Origin: Clostridiales bacterium
Lineage (GTDB): Bacteria > Bacillota > Clostridia > Oscillospirales > Acutalibacteraceae
Assembly: GCA_012839345.1 (NCBI GenBank)
Contig: DUNN01000003.1
Span: 186,001 to 250,000, forward strand
Length of the DNA stretch: 64,000 nt
Direction: 5' to 3'
Part shown: piece after piece, positions 20,594 to 29,121 of the stretch
How positions within the stretch are numbered: the first letter of the stretch is position 1
Layout: the number at the start of each line of letters is the position of its first letter
Translations under genes and position numbers: made by a program
Notes under the pieces: model-generated
Databases searched by the model: none
What the model saw: the letters and a program-made list of their open reading frames with translations, nothing else
What the model was told of the DNA's origin: nothing

Positions 20594-21247
20594 GTGAGTG
20601 AAAATATGCAGTCGATTCAATGGAATCAATCACTTTTTCGGCGTGTGCGCATGGTATGCGTCGGTGTGTTCCTAATGGGATTTTTTATCGCTGTTTTTGT
20701 TTATGCGAACCTTGGCAGTGACCCTTGCACTGTAATGAACCTGGGTGTTTCCGGGAAACTGGGCATTCCATTTGGTGTATGGCAGTTGATTGTGAACTGT
20801 GTCATTTTAATTTTTACCTTTTCCCTTTCCCGGAACCTGATTGGAATCGGCACGGTAGTCAATATGGTGAGCATCGGTTTTTTGGTGGACTTCTTCCGAA
20901 TGATCTTTGCTCGAATTCTGCCGGCGGCTCCGGCGCTGTGGCTCCGAATTTTGCTGATGGCCGTTGCGGTTGTCGGGCTTTCGCTGACCGCTGCGCTTTA
21001 CATGTACCCGCAGCTTGGCATTTCCCCGTATGACAGCGTGCCGGTGGTACTGGCCCAAAAGACTGGAATCCAGTTCCGCTGGTGCCGCGTTTTCTGGGAT
21101 TTGCTGGCCATGCTGATCGGCTGGCTTTGCGGCAGCGTGGTGGGGGTTGGAACCGTCATTACCGCATTCTTTCTGGGGCCGCTGATTAAATATTTTACAA
21201 ACCAGGTGGCCCGCAAGGCAAAGTTCCAGGTAGAAGCAATGATATAG
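20594..21247 (+). CDS. YczE/YitT-family integral membrane protein
   Basis: 217-aa polytopic membrane protein with about five to six helices. Typical family landmarks are the first helix MGFFIAVFVYANLGSDPC with the conserved GSDP turn, and the central QLGISPYDSVPVVL segment. Family members (YczE, YyaS, YitT) are uncharacterised or linked to export in Bacillus. GTG start 7 bases after the ATPase-like gene; an ATG at 20606 is an alternative. The tight spacing suggests it belongs to the same transcript. Ends at a strong terminator. Confidence 0.78.
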   Translation: MSENMQSIQWNQSLFRRVRMVCVGVFLMGFFIAVFVYANLGSDPCTVMNLGVSGKLGIPFGVWQLIVNCVILIFTFSLSRNLIGIGTVVNMVSIGFLVDFFRMIFARILPAAPALWLRILLMAVAVVGLSLTAALYMYPQLGISPYDSVPVVLAQKTGIQFRWCRVFWDLLAMLIGWLCGSVVGVGTVITAFFLGPLIKYFTNQVARKAKFQVEAMI

Positions 21248-21285
21248 AACATACAATAGAGCGAAAATAGCCCAAATATCAGGCG

Positions 21286-21330
21286 TGATGCCCCGGCATA
21301 CCAATTTGGTCTGCCGGGGCATCATTTTTT
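21286..21330 (+). terminator. Strong terminator after the YczE-family gene
   Basis: TGATGCCCCGGCA (21286-21298) / TGCCGGGGCATCA (21312-21324), a 13-bp perfect stem followed by TTTTTT. Confidence 0.95.
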
Positions 21331-21611
21331 AGTACGGAATCCGCACGGAGTGGGAGCAACGGGAAGCCGCGACGCAGCCGAATTTGTTCAGCGAAAAGGG
21401 AAAGGGTGCCTATAAATTACATAAACTTGGAATTTGATTCATAAGATGAATTATTCGGGTCCCTGCGTCGGAACTGGCCATGCTTCGTTTCGACCTTTTT
21501 CAACCGGAAGGCGTGTTCTGGGGGGAGCTACACGGAAAAAAGCTTAGGCAAATTTCATAAAAAACCAGTTTAAGTCTTGGAACGAAAATGCTAAAATTTA
21601 CTGATTTGGCA
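21331..21611. other. Intergenic region upstream of the EF-G paralogue
   Basis: About 280 bases with no supported gene or RNA; part of a 457-base gap. I see no conserved leader structure in it. Confidence 0.4.
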
Positions 21612-21640
21612 TTGTATTTTTTGTGGCAATACGCTATAAT
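21612..21640 (+). promoter_or_regulatory. Promoter of the EF-G-like gene
   Basis: TTGTAT (21612-21617), 17 bases, TATAAT (21635-21640), giving a leader of about 60 bases to the ATG at 21705. Confidence 0.65.
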
Positions 21641-21704
21641 TATGCTTAAATTGGGTAAACAATTGTACTTATGTACCAATGGACCCACGAAAGGAGATTC
21701 CAGA

Positions 21705-23780
21705 ATGAAACAGTATCCAGCGAAAAATATATTGAATATCGCAATTGCAGGTCATAGTGGTGCCGGGAAAACCAGCATTGCAGAGGCGATGCTGTACCTT
21801 TCGGGCGCAACCGACCGTTTTGGCAAGGTCGGGGAGGGAAATACGGTTTGTGATTTTGACCCGGAAGAGGTCCGGCGCAAAGCTTCCGTATCCACGGCAG
21901 TGGCTCCATTGGAGTGGAAGAACCATAAGATTAATCTAATCGACGCCCCTGGCCTGTTCGACTTTGCGGGAGGCATGGAAGAGGCGGTTCGCGCCGCAGA
22001 TACCGTGCTGATTGCGGTTTCCGGCAAAAACGGCGTGGCGGTCGGTACGGAAAAGGCGGTGGAGGCGGCCAATAAACGCGGCCTGGCAAAGATTTTCTTT
22101 GTCAACGGCCTGTGCGACGAAAGCGCCCGTTTTTACCGTGTGTTCGAGGATTTGAAAGCGAAGTTTGGCCCATCCGTCTGCCCGGTTGTAGTACCGTATA
22201 TTGTGGACGGGAAAGCGAACATCTACATTAATATTTTGGAGTATAAGGCATACGATTATCAGAACGGAGCGCCGGTTGAGGTGAAAATGCCGGACATGGG
22301 CACCCGTTTAGACGGCCTGCGCACCGCAATTTATGAAGCTGTAGCTGAAACCAGCGATGAAATGTTTGAAAAGTATTTCTCCGGCGAACAGTTTACCCCG
22401 GAGGAAGTGATTGTGGGCGTAAGCAAAGGCGTGAAATCCGGCACCATCTGCCCGGTGTTCTGCGGCGACGCGCTGCTCATGCGCGGTATGGAGCAGTTCC
22501 TGGACGGCCTGGTATGGCTGGCCCCGTCCGCAGAGGAAAAGAGCAGCGAAATTGCGGCGGATGTGGACGGCAACCCGGTAGAGCTTTCGGTGAGCGACGA
22601 TGCCGCAACGGCTGCCATTGTGTTTAAAACCATTGCCGACCCGTTTATCGGCAAGCTTTCCTATTTGAAGGTGGTGTCTGGCAAGGTCTCCCCCGATTCT
22701 CAGCTGATTAACATGCGTACAGGCAATATCGAGCGTATTGGCAAGACCGTTTTCATGCACGGAAAGAAGCAGGAGGATGTTCCTTATATTGGTGCGGGGG
22801 ATATTGGCGCCGTGCTGAAACTGCAGGGTACAGCTACCGGCGATACACTGTGCGCCCCCGCACGCAAGGTGACGCTGGACGGGATCGTTTACCCGAATCC
22901 GACGCTGTCGCTTGCGGTGCAGCCGAAAAAGAAAGGGGAAGAGGACAAAGTGGCGCAGGGAATTCTCCGCCTGGCGGAGGAGGACCCAAGCATCCGCTTT
23001 ACCACCAATACGGAAACCCATCAGATGATTCTTTCCGGTCAGGGCGAACAGCATTTGGATGTGATTGTTTCCAAGCTGAAGACCAAATTCGGCGTGGAGG
23101 TGGTCCTTACAAAACCGCGTGTCCCGTACCGCGAAACCATCCGCAAAAAGGTGCAGGTGCAGGGCCGCTACAAAAAGCAGACCGGCGGCCATGGCCAGTA
23201 TGGCGACGTGTGGATTGAGTTTGAACCCTGCGAAAGCGAAGGGCTGGAATTCGGCGAGCGCGTGGTCGGCGGTTCAGTGCCGAAAAACTTTTTCCCTGCC
23301 GTGGAAAAGGGCCTGCGCGAAAGCATCTTGAAAGGCCCCTTAGCGGGATACCCCATGGTCGGGCTGCGCGCCACGCTGTACGACGGCTCCTACCACCCGG
23401 TGGATTCCTCAGAAATGTCGTTTAAAATGGCGGCCAGCTTGGCGTACAAAAACGGGATGCCGCAAGCGAATCCGGTGCTGTTGGAACCGATTGGCACCCT
23501 GAAATGCGTGGTTCCCGATGCAAACATGGGCGACATTATGGGCGAGGTGAACAAGCGCCGGGGCCGCGTACTTGGAATGAATCCGGCGGGCGACGGAAAG
23601 CAGACTGTGGAAGCGGAAGTCCCCATGGCGGAAATGCACGATTTCAGCACGTTCGTGCGCCAGAATACGCAGGGGCGCGGAAGCTTTACGTTTGACTTCT
23701 GCCGCTATGAAGAAGCACCGCCGCAGGTGGCGCAGAAGGTGATTGAGGAAGCAAAGGCTGCGGGCGAAACGGAAGATTAA
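21705..23780 (+). CDS. Elongation factor G-like protein with eroded GTPase motifs
   Basis: 691-aa EF-G paralogue of the FusA2-like group. Domain order is that of EF-G: G domain, domain II, and domains III-V with GRGSFTF near the end. G1 is intact (GHSGAGKT, residues 16-23). In G3 the catalytic His of DTPGH is Leu (DAPGLFDF, 80-87), and G4 NKxD is replaced by NGLC (134-137), so guanine specificity and hydrolysis may be altered. Classic EF-G is normally encoded with rpsL/rpsG, so this is an accessory factor; the role (ribosome rescue, recycling or none) is unknown. I chose the ATG at 21705 behind AAAGGAG rather than in-frame upstream starts. Confidence 0.85.
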   Translation: MKQYPAKNILNIAIAGHSGAGKTSIAEAMLYLSGATDRFGKVGEGNTVCDFDPEEVRRKASVSTAVAPLEWKNHKINLIDAPGLFDFAGGMEEAVRAADTVLIAVSGKNGVAVGTEKAVEAANKRGLAKIFFVNGLCDESARFYRVFEDLKAKFGPSVCPVVVPYIVDGKANIYINILEYKAYDYQNGAPVEVKMPDMGTRLDGLRTAIYEAVAETSDEMFEKYFSGEQFTPEEVIVGVSKGVKSGTICPVFCGDALLMRGMEQFLDGLVWLAPSAEEKSSEIAADVDGNPVELSVSDDAATAAIVFKTIADPFIGKLSYLKVVSGKVSPDSQLINMRTGNIERIGKTVFMHGKKQEDVPYIGAGDIGAVLKLQGTATGDTLCAPARKVTLDGIVYPNPTLSLAVQPKKKGEEDKVAQGILRLAEEDPSIRFTTNTETHQMILSGQGEQHLDVIVSKLKTKFGVEVVLTKPRVPYRETIRKKVQVQGRYKKQTGGHGQYGDVWIEFEPCESEGLEFGERVVGGSVPKNFFPAVEKGLRESILKGPLAGYPMVGLRATLYDGSYHPVDSSEMSFKMAASLAYKNGMPQANPVLLEPIGTLKCVVPDANMGDIMGEVNKRRGRVLGMNPAGDGKQTVEAEVPMAEMHDFSTFVRQNTQGRGSFTFDFCRYEEAPPQVAQKVIEEAKAAGETED

Positions 23781-23782
23781 TC

Positions 23783-23815
23783 AAGCGGGAGGCGGAGGCC
23801 TCCCGCTTTTTTTGT
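23783..23815 (+). terminator. Terminator of the EF-G-like gene
   Basis: AAGCGGGAGGC (23783-23793) / GCCTCCCGCTT (23798-23808) followed by seven Ts. Confidence 0.93.
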
Positions 23816-23907
23816 ACCCAGGGCGCGAAATTCGCCGTGCCGGCAGGCTTTCCGTGGCATTTTTTGCCGATTCCCCGCATATTAATCTTCTGCAAGGGGG
23901 CGGTGAA

Positions 23908-24609
23908 ATGTTTGTATGGTCTTTTAAAGCGGACCGAAGAAAAATCTGTATTATACTGGCAATTGTGCTGCTGGTGGTAACGGGGGTCATTATTCTGTTC
24001 CGAATCCGCAATGCCGAGCCGAGCGCAGCACCTGTGGGAAAAAAATACTCGCTTTCCGCCGCCACCAATGAGGAGCGCGTCGCGTTCCTCAGCCAGTTCG
24101 GCTGGAAGGTGAATGCGGACCCGCTGGAAACAAAAGACGTGATAATTCCTCAGACCTTTAACGCAGTGTATGAAAACTACAATAAAATTCAAAAGGAACA
24201 GGGGCTGGACCTTAAGCCGTACGCCGGAAAAACCTGCAAGCAATGGGTTTATGCGGTGACAAATTACCCGAACAACCCGGATGTCCGTGCAACGCTGATT
24301 GTTTATAACAACCAGGTGGTGGGCGGCGATTTAAGCACCACCGCGCTTGACGGTTTTATGACCGGATTTTTCGGAGAACAGCCATCCCACGATACGCTGA
24401 CCCGTTCTTCCTCGGCGGCTTCGAGCAAAGCCTCGTCCGCTCCGGCATCATCGAAAGGTACTTCCTCCGGTGCGGCCGTGTCCTCAGCACCCGCAGCTTC
24501 CAAGCCTGCTGCTTCTTCCAAGGCTTCGAAGTCTGACCAAAGCGCCGTGGAAGAGGCAAAACCGAAGGCTTCTTCCACCATTCCAGCCAATGCGTGGCCG
24601 ATTGACTGA
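23908..24609 (+). CDS. DUF4830 domain-containing membrane-anchored protein
   Basis: 233-aa protein. Residues 12-31 form one membrane anchor (ILAIVLLVVTGVIILF), followed by an extracytoplasmic DUF4830 domain at about 45-145 with the family-typical ERVAFLSQFGWKV, VIIPQTFNAVYENYNKIQ and ATLIVYNNQVVGGDLS. The C-terminal 85 residues are a Ser/Ala-rich linker-like tail ending in a short PANAWPID. DUF4830 proteins are found in Clostridia and have no known function. The ATG at 23908 follows AAGGGGGCGG. Spacing to the next gene is 102 bases. Confidence 0.85.
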   Translation: MFVWSFKADRRKICIILAIVLLVVTGVIILFRIRNAEPSAAPVGKKYSLSAATNEERVAFLSQFGWKVNADPLETKDVIIPQTFNAVYENYNKIQKEQGLDLKPYAGKTCKQWVYAVTNYPNNPDVRATLIVYNNQVVGGDLSTTALDGFMTGFFGEQPSHDTLTRSSSAASSKASSAPASSKGTSSGAAVSSAPAASKPAASSKASKSDQSAVEEAKPKASSTIPANAWPID

Positions 24610-24711
24610 TTGACCCTGCGCGTGAAATTGGGTACAATAGAGGACGAAAAAACACAAGGACATTCCCGTGCCCAAGCAGGTTCGGGACCAAAAGATTGGA
24701 ATGGTGAAACC

Positions 24712-25452
24712 ATGGGCAAAGAACGGCTGGATAAAATCCTCGCTTCCCAGAATATCGCCAGCCGGCGGGAAGCCGGGCTGCTGATTCGGCGCGGCGCGGT
24801 TCTGGTAAACGGGGCGCCGGTTGCCAAAGCGGATTTCAAGGTCGACCCGGAGTTGGATGAAATTACCGTGAACGGCCGTATCCTGAACGCAAAAAAATAC
24901 GTTTATTATATGATGAACAAGCCGGCGGGCGTTCTTTCCGCCGCGCGGGATTCCCGAGCAAAGACCGTGGTTGACCTGATTCCGCCTGGAATGCAGCGCC
25001 GCGGCCTGTTCCCTGCCGGCCGGTTGGACAAGGATACCGAGGGGCTGCTGCTGATTACCGACGACGGCGCGTTTGCACACCGGATGCTCGCGCCGAAAAG
25101 CCATGTGTTCAAGCGGTATGAAGCCGTACTGGAGTCCCCGGTTTCCGAAGGGGACGCAGAGCGCTTTGAAAAAGGGCTGGAACTGGGGGACATGACCTGT
25201 CTTCCGGCCCAGCTGCGCGTTCTGCAGGAAGGCCCGAACCCGCTGGTGCTTGTGCGGATCCGGGAAGGAAAGTTCCATCAGGTTAAGCGCATGTTCCTTG
25301 CCGTGGGGAACCGTGTGCAGCGGCTGAAGCGCGTGCAGATCGGGGCGCTTTGCCTGGACGAAGCGCTGGCCCCGGGAGAAGTGCGCGAACTTTCGCCGAA
25401 GGAAGCGGAATTGGTTTTTGAGCCGGATGGCAATCTATACGAAATTCACTAA
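24712..25452 (+). CDS. RsuA/RluB-family rRNA pseudouridine synthase
   Basis: 246-aa pseudouridine synthase. An S4 RNA-binding domain occupies about residues 3-60 (RLDKILASQNIASRREAG, RRGAVLVNG), and the catalytic domain carries the family II motif GRLDKDTEGLLLITDDG, whose Asp is the catalytic residue. A conserved KFHQVKRMF segment lies near residue 185. The RsuA/RluB/RluE families cannot be separated safely by eye; an rRNA target is likely. The ATG at 24712 is preceded by an AATGGTGA stretch rather than a strong Shine-Dalgarno. Confidence 0.88.
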   Translation: MGKERLDKILASQNIASRREAGLLIRRGAVLVNGAPVAKADFKVDPELDEITVNGRILNAKKYVYYMMNKPAGVLSAARDSRAKTVVDLIPPGMQRRGLFPAGRLDKDTEGLLLITDDGAFAHRMLAPKSHVFKRYEAVLESPVSEGDAERFEKGLELGDMTCLPAQLRVLQEGPNPLVLVRIREGKFHQVKRMFLAVGNRVQRLKRVQIGALCLDEALAPGEVRELSPKEAELVFEPDGNLYEIH

Positions 25453-25672
25453 ATTTACAAAATAGTTTTGGAACCTCCTAATGGCAAAAATATACGAAAT
25501 TATAAAGACCTTTTTGTGTTTTATAAATTATGGCTAAACACCGACTTTTATCTTTAGGCAAAAAAAGGCTGTTCAATTTCTCCCCGTTCTGATATGATTG
25601 TGTCATGAAAGAGAAGGGTGACCGCAAGGCATCCAGGTACGAGCAAATCTGTGTATTATCAGGAGGAATATT

Positions 25673-26785
25673 ATGGCAAGTGTAGTCTTAAAGAATGTCT
25701 ACAAGGTTTATGATGGAGGCGTTACCGCCGTTTCTGATTTTAATCTTGAAATTCAGGACAAAGAATTTATTATTTTGGTTGGCCCTTCTGGCTGCGGCAA
25801 ATCCACAACACTCCGTATGATTGCTGGTTTGGAGGAAATCTCCAAGGGTGAACTTTACATTGGCGAAACCCTTGCAAACGATGTTGCGCCGAAAGACCGC
25901 GATATCGCAATGGTGTTCCAGAACTACGCCTTGTATCCGCATATGACTGTGTTCGATAACATGGCATTTGGCCTGAAGCTCCGCAAGGTTCCGAAGGATG
26001 AAATCAAACGCCGCGTGGAAGAAGCCGCCAGAATCCTGGACATTTCCCACTTACTCGACCGTAAACCGAAGGCTCTGTCCGGCGGCCAGCGCCAGCGTGT
26101 TGCTCTGGGCCGTGCCATCGTACGTGACCCGAAGGTCTTCCTGCTTGACGAACCGCTCTCCAACTTGGACGCAAAGCTGCGTGCACAGATGAGAACCGAG
26201 ATTGCAAAGCTTCATAAGAGACTGGGCACCACCTTCATTTACGTTACCCATGACCAGACCGAAGCTATGACCATGGGCGACCGCATCGTGGTTATGAAAG
26301 ACGGATTTATTCAGCAGGTTGACACACCGCAAAACCTGTATGATTACCCGGTGAACCAGTTCGTTGCCGGATTTATGGGTTCTCCGCAAATGAACTTTAT
26401 CAACACCACCGTTGACAAGAAGGGCGACCAGTATGTGCTGAAATTCGGTAAGTACGATATCGCTGTTCCGGCTGCAAAGAATAAGGACGACGCACTGAAG
26501 AACTATGTGGGCAAAGAAGTTGTGTTCGGTATTCGTCCGGAAAATGTTCACGATGAACCGGAGTTCATTGCAAAGGCAACCGAAGGCATTGTGGAAGCGG
26601 ATGTTGAAGTAACCGAATTGATGGGTGCAGAAACTTACCTGTACCTCAACTGCGAAGGTGCTTCCATTACCGCTAGAGTTGAGCCAACTTCCACTGCGAA
26701 GACCGGCGACAAGATCAAGATTGCATTTGATCTGAACAAACTCCACCTCTTTGACAAAGAAACCGAAAAGGTCATCCTTAACTAA
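25673..26785 (+). CDS. msmX: MsmX/UgpC-type ABC transporter ATP-binding protein
   Basis: 370-aa ATPase of the carbohydrate ABC importer class. It shows Walker A GPSGCGKST (about 36-44), Q-loop MVFQNYALYPHM, signature LSGGQRQRVALGRA, Walker B VFLLDEPLSNLD, the switch His in YVTHDQ and a C-terminal TOBE/regulatory region from about 240. In Firmicutes a single MsmX commonly powers many sugar importers that lack their own ATPase. Here it has no permease genes beside it, and the importer at 58.3-61.7 kb lacks an ATPase, which fits that model. Monocistronic with a terminator at 26807. Confidence 0.92.
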   Translation: MASVVLKNVYKVYDGGVTAVSDFNLEIQDKEFIILVGPSGCGKSTTLRMIAGLEEISKGELYIGETLANDVAPKDRDIAMVFQNYALYPHMTVFDNMAFGLKLRKVPKDEIKRRVEEAARILDISHLLDRKPKALSGGQRQRVALGRAIVRDPKVFLLDEPLSNLDAKLRAQMRTEIAKLHKRLGTTFIYVTHDQTEAMTMGDRIVVMKDGFIQQVDTPQNLYDYPVNQFVAGFMGSPQMNFINTTVDKKGDQYVLKFGKYDIAVPAAKNKDDALKNYVGKEVVFGIRPENVHDEPEFIAKATEGIVEADVEVTELMGAETYLYLNCEGASITARVEPTSTAKTGDKIKIAFDLNKLHLFDKETEKVILN

Positions 26786-26806
26786 TTAATAAAACGATGG
26801 GAAGCG

Positions 26807-26831
26807 GCCGCGCCGAAAGGCGCGGCTACTT
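26807..26831 (+). terminator. Terminator of msmX
   Basis: GCCGCGCC (26807-26814), GAAA loop, GGCGCGGC (26819-26826), then a TACTTTTAT tail. Confidence 0.85.
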
Positions 26832-26936
26832 TTATAGTAATGCAATGTATGACTCACTCTTAGTTCGTTATAGGAAATATGTATGCTTTTTTTCATTGAT
26901 TTTTCTTAAAAATTGAAATAAAATTTTTCGATATGG

Positions 26937-26965
26937 TTGAAAAATTAACTGAGTTTATGTAAAAT
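26937..26965 (+). promoter_or_regulatory. Promoter of the CdaR-like gene
   Basis: TTGAAA (26937-26942), 17 bases, TAAAAT (26960-26965), 62 bases before the start codon. Confidence 0.65.
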
Positions 26966-27027
26966 GTATGTAGCATGTAATTGTCGGTCGAAAAGATTAG
27001 ACATATTTGATAAAGTGAGGGAAAGCC

Positions 27028-28113
27028 ATGTCAAACAGATTGTTTCAAGGGGTTATTCACCAGATGCGTGACGCGATTGACCGTACAATCGGCGTTATCG
27101 ATGAAACCTCGGTGATTATAGCTTGCAGTGAACTCGGCAGAATCGGAGAAGTAAACGACAGCATCACTGCGGAGACGCTGGCAGCCCCGACTGCTTTTGT
27201 TGTGAACGGATATACGTACAAGTCTTTTGGCAGCCGTCCGCGGCCCGAATACGCAGTATTCGTTTCCGGAAACGATGCGGAAGCCAACCGTTATGCCACT
27301 TTGCTGGCTGTTTCGCTGAGCAGCATTAAGCAGTATTATGATGAAAAATACGACCGCAGCAACTTTATTAAGAACGTAATTCTTGATAATATTCTTCCAG
27401 GTGACATTTACCTGAAGGCGCGCGAGCTTCATTTCAATTCCGACGTGAGCCGCGTGTGCATGCTGATTAAGATTACCAATAAGTCCGATGTTTCCGCTTA
27501 CGACGTGGTTCAAAATCTTTTCCCGGACAAGAACAAGGACTTTATCATTAATATTAACGAAACCGATATTGCGCTGGTGAAGGAAATCCGCACCGGCATT
27601 GAGCCTAAGGATTTGGAAAAACTGGCCGGTTCAATTGTGGACACGCTCTCCAGTGAATTTTATACCCACTGCGTTGTGGGCATCGGCACCGTGGTTACCG
27701 GCATTAAGGATTTGGCGCGTTCCTTTAAGGAAGCGCAGGTTGCCTTGGAAGTCGGCAAGGTGTTCGATACAGAGAAATCCATTGTCAGCTATGATCATCT
27801 CGGCATTGCCCGCCTGATTTACCAGCTGCCTACTACGCTGTGTGAAATGTTCCTGAAAGAAGTGTTCAAACGCGGTTCCATTGAATCCCTGGACCACGAA
27901 ACCCTGTTTACCATTCAGCGCTTCTTTGAAAACAACCTGAATGTTTCGGAAACATCCCGTAAACTGTTTGTGCACCGCAATACGCTGGTTTACCGTCTGG
28001 AAAAAATTAAGAAGATTACCGGTTTGGACCTGCGTGAATTTGAAGACGCAATTGTATTTAAAGTTGCGCTCATGGTTAAAAAGTATCTTTCTTCCAATCC
28101 AACCAAGTTTTAA
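27028..28113 (+). CDS. CdaR/PucR-type transcriptional regulator
   Basis: 361-aa regulator. The C-terminal 60 residues hold the PucR/CdaR helix-turn-helix, with NNLNVSETSRKLFVHRNTLVYR split around residue 320 and KITGLDLREFEDAI after it. The middle contains a GGDEF-like or CdaR linker region, and the N-terminus (about 1-110) looks like a sugar-diacid or small-ligand sensing domain. CdaR relatives respond to sugar acids in E. coli. In Clostridia this gene often stands between msmX and ftsEX, as here, but its regulon is not known to me. ATG after AGTGAGGGAAAG; own promoter and terminator. Confidence 0.8.
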   Translation: MSNRLFQGVIHQMRDAIDRTIGVIDETSVIIACSELGRIGEVNDSITAETLAAPTAFVVNGYTYKSFGSRPRPEYAVFVSGNDAEANRYATLLAVSLSSIKQYYDEKYDRSNFIKNVILDNILPGDIYLKARELHFNSDVSRVCMLIKITNKSDVSAYDVVQNLFPDKNKDFIININETDIALVKEIRTGIEPKDLEKLAGSIVDTLSSEFYTHCVVGIGTVVTGIKDLARSFKEAQVALEVGKVFDTEKSIVSYDHLGIARLIYQLPTTLCEMFLKEVFKRGSIESLDHETLFTIQRFFENNLNVSETSRKLFVHRNTLVYRLEKIKKITGLDLREFEDAIVFKVALMVKKYLSSNPTKF

Positions 28114-28186
28114 CCAAATTTCATCAATGTCATAAAAAGATTACACAATTATTACAAATAAATTCTAATTGGGAATAATAAATCAT

Positions 28187-28229
28187 AAGCCCATTGGTAT
28201 TATGTAAACATGCCAATGGGCTTTGGTTT
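28187..28229 (+). terminator. Terminator of the CdaR-like gene
   Basis: AAGCCCATTGG (28187-28197) / CCAATGGGCTT (28213-28223) followed by TGGTTTA; moderate T-run. Confidence 0.75.
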
Positions 28230-28434
28230 AGTTCAATGTCTCTGTATAAAAATGTCATCATTTATTGTGAAAATTACATAACACTTAAACTGGGAAATAA
28301 CGTGACCGCACATCTAATACGACAGAACAAAACGGAAGCTTGCGTTTTCGAAATTGGTGGAAACGGGCCGCAGTCGGGCGGCTGGAGCATGTACGGAACG
28401 AGAATGAATAGAATGGGAAATATGGAGCGATTTC
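28230..28434. other. Leader region upstream of ftsE
   Basis: Part of a 321-base gap between the CdaR-like gene and ftsE. No clear promoter hexamers or conserved RNA structure were seen. A small plus-strand reading frame here was rejected. Confidence 0.4.
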
Positions 28435-29121
28435 ATGATTGAATTTCAGAATGTAAGCAAGATATATTCCAACGGGACACAGGCCCTGCGGAATGTTAGT
28501 CTAAAAGTGGACGACGGTGAGTTCGTTTTTATTGTCGGTTCTTCCGGCGCAGGAAAAAGTACGTTTTTAAAGCTGATTATGTGTGAGGAGCGGCCAAGCG
28601 AGGGCCAGATTATCGTGAATAATTTGGCGCTGGGCGACCTGAAACGACACGATGTGCCGTATTACCGTCGTAATATGGGAATTGTGTTTCAGGATTTCCG
28701 CCTGATTGACAATATGACCGTTTTTGAGAATGTTGCGTTTGCCATGCATGTAGTCGGCGCTTCTTCCAAAGAAATTAAAAAGCGTGTGCCGTATATTCTT
28801 GGGCTGGTGAACCTGCAGGATAAGCAAAAGTGCCACCCGAAGGAGCTTTCCGGCGGCGAACAGCAGCGTGTGGGTTTGGCACGTGCGCTCGTCAATAATC
28901 CGAAACTGATCATTGCGGACGAGCCTACCGGCAACGTGGACCCGGCGCTTTCTTTTGAAATCGTGGATCTGCTCAGCGAAATTAACCGGCGCGGCACCAC
29001 GATTCTGATGGTAACACATGAACATACTCTGGTAAAACATTTTCATAAGCGTGTTGTTGAAATCCATGATGGTCAGATTGTGGCGGACACCGCTTCTCAG
29101 GAGGTGCCCCATGAAGATTAG
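28435..29121 (+). CDS. ftsE: Cell division ATP-binding protein FtsE
   Basis: 228-aa ABC ATPase of the FtsE type. Starts MIEFQNVSKIYSNGTQAL; Walker A GSSGAGKSTFLKL (about 36-48), Q-loop VFQDFRLIDNMTV, signature LSGGEQQRVGLARAL, Walker B LIIADEPTGNVDP. FtsE pairs with FtsX to relay cytoplasmic ATP hydrolysis to peptidoglycan hydrolases outside the cell. The gene overlaps ftsX by 11 bases, and an EnvC-like M23 protein follows, completing the standard FtsEX output module. Confidence 0.96.
   Translation: MIEFQNVSKIYSNGTQALRNVSLKVDDGEFVFIVGSSGAGKSTFLKLIMCEERPSEGQIIVNNLALGDLKRHDVPYYRRNMGIVFQDFRLIDNMTVFENVAFAMHVVGASSKEIKKRVPYILGLVNLQDKQKCHPKELSGGEQQRVGLARALVNNPKLIIADEPTGNVDPALSFEIVDLLSEINRRGTTILMVTHEHTLVKHFHKRVVEIHDGQIVADTASQEVPHED

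Noticed and set aside
28194-28442. 82-codon plus-strand frame before ftsE
   Set aside because: Overlaps the terminator of the preceding gene, has no ribosome site and shows no coding character.
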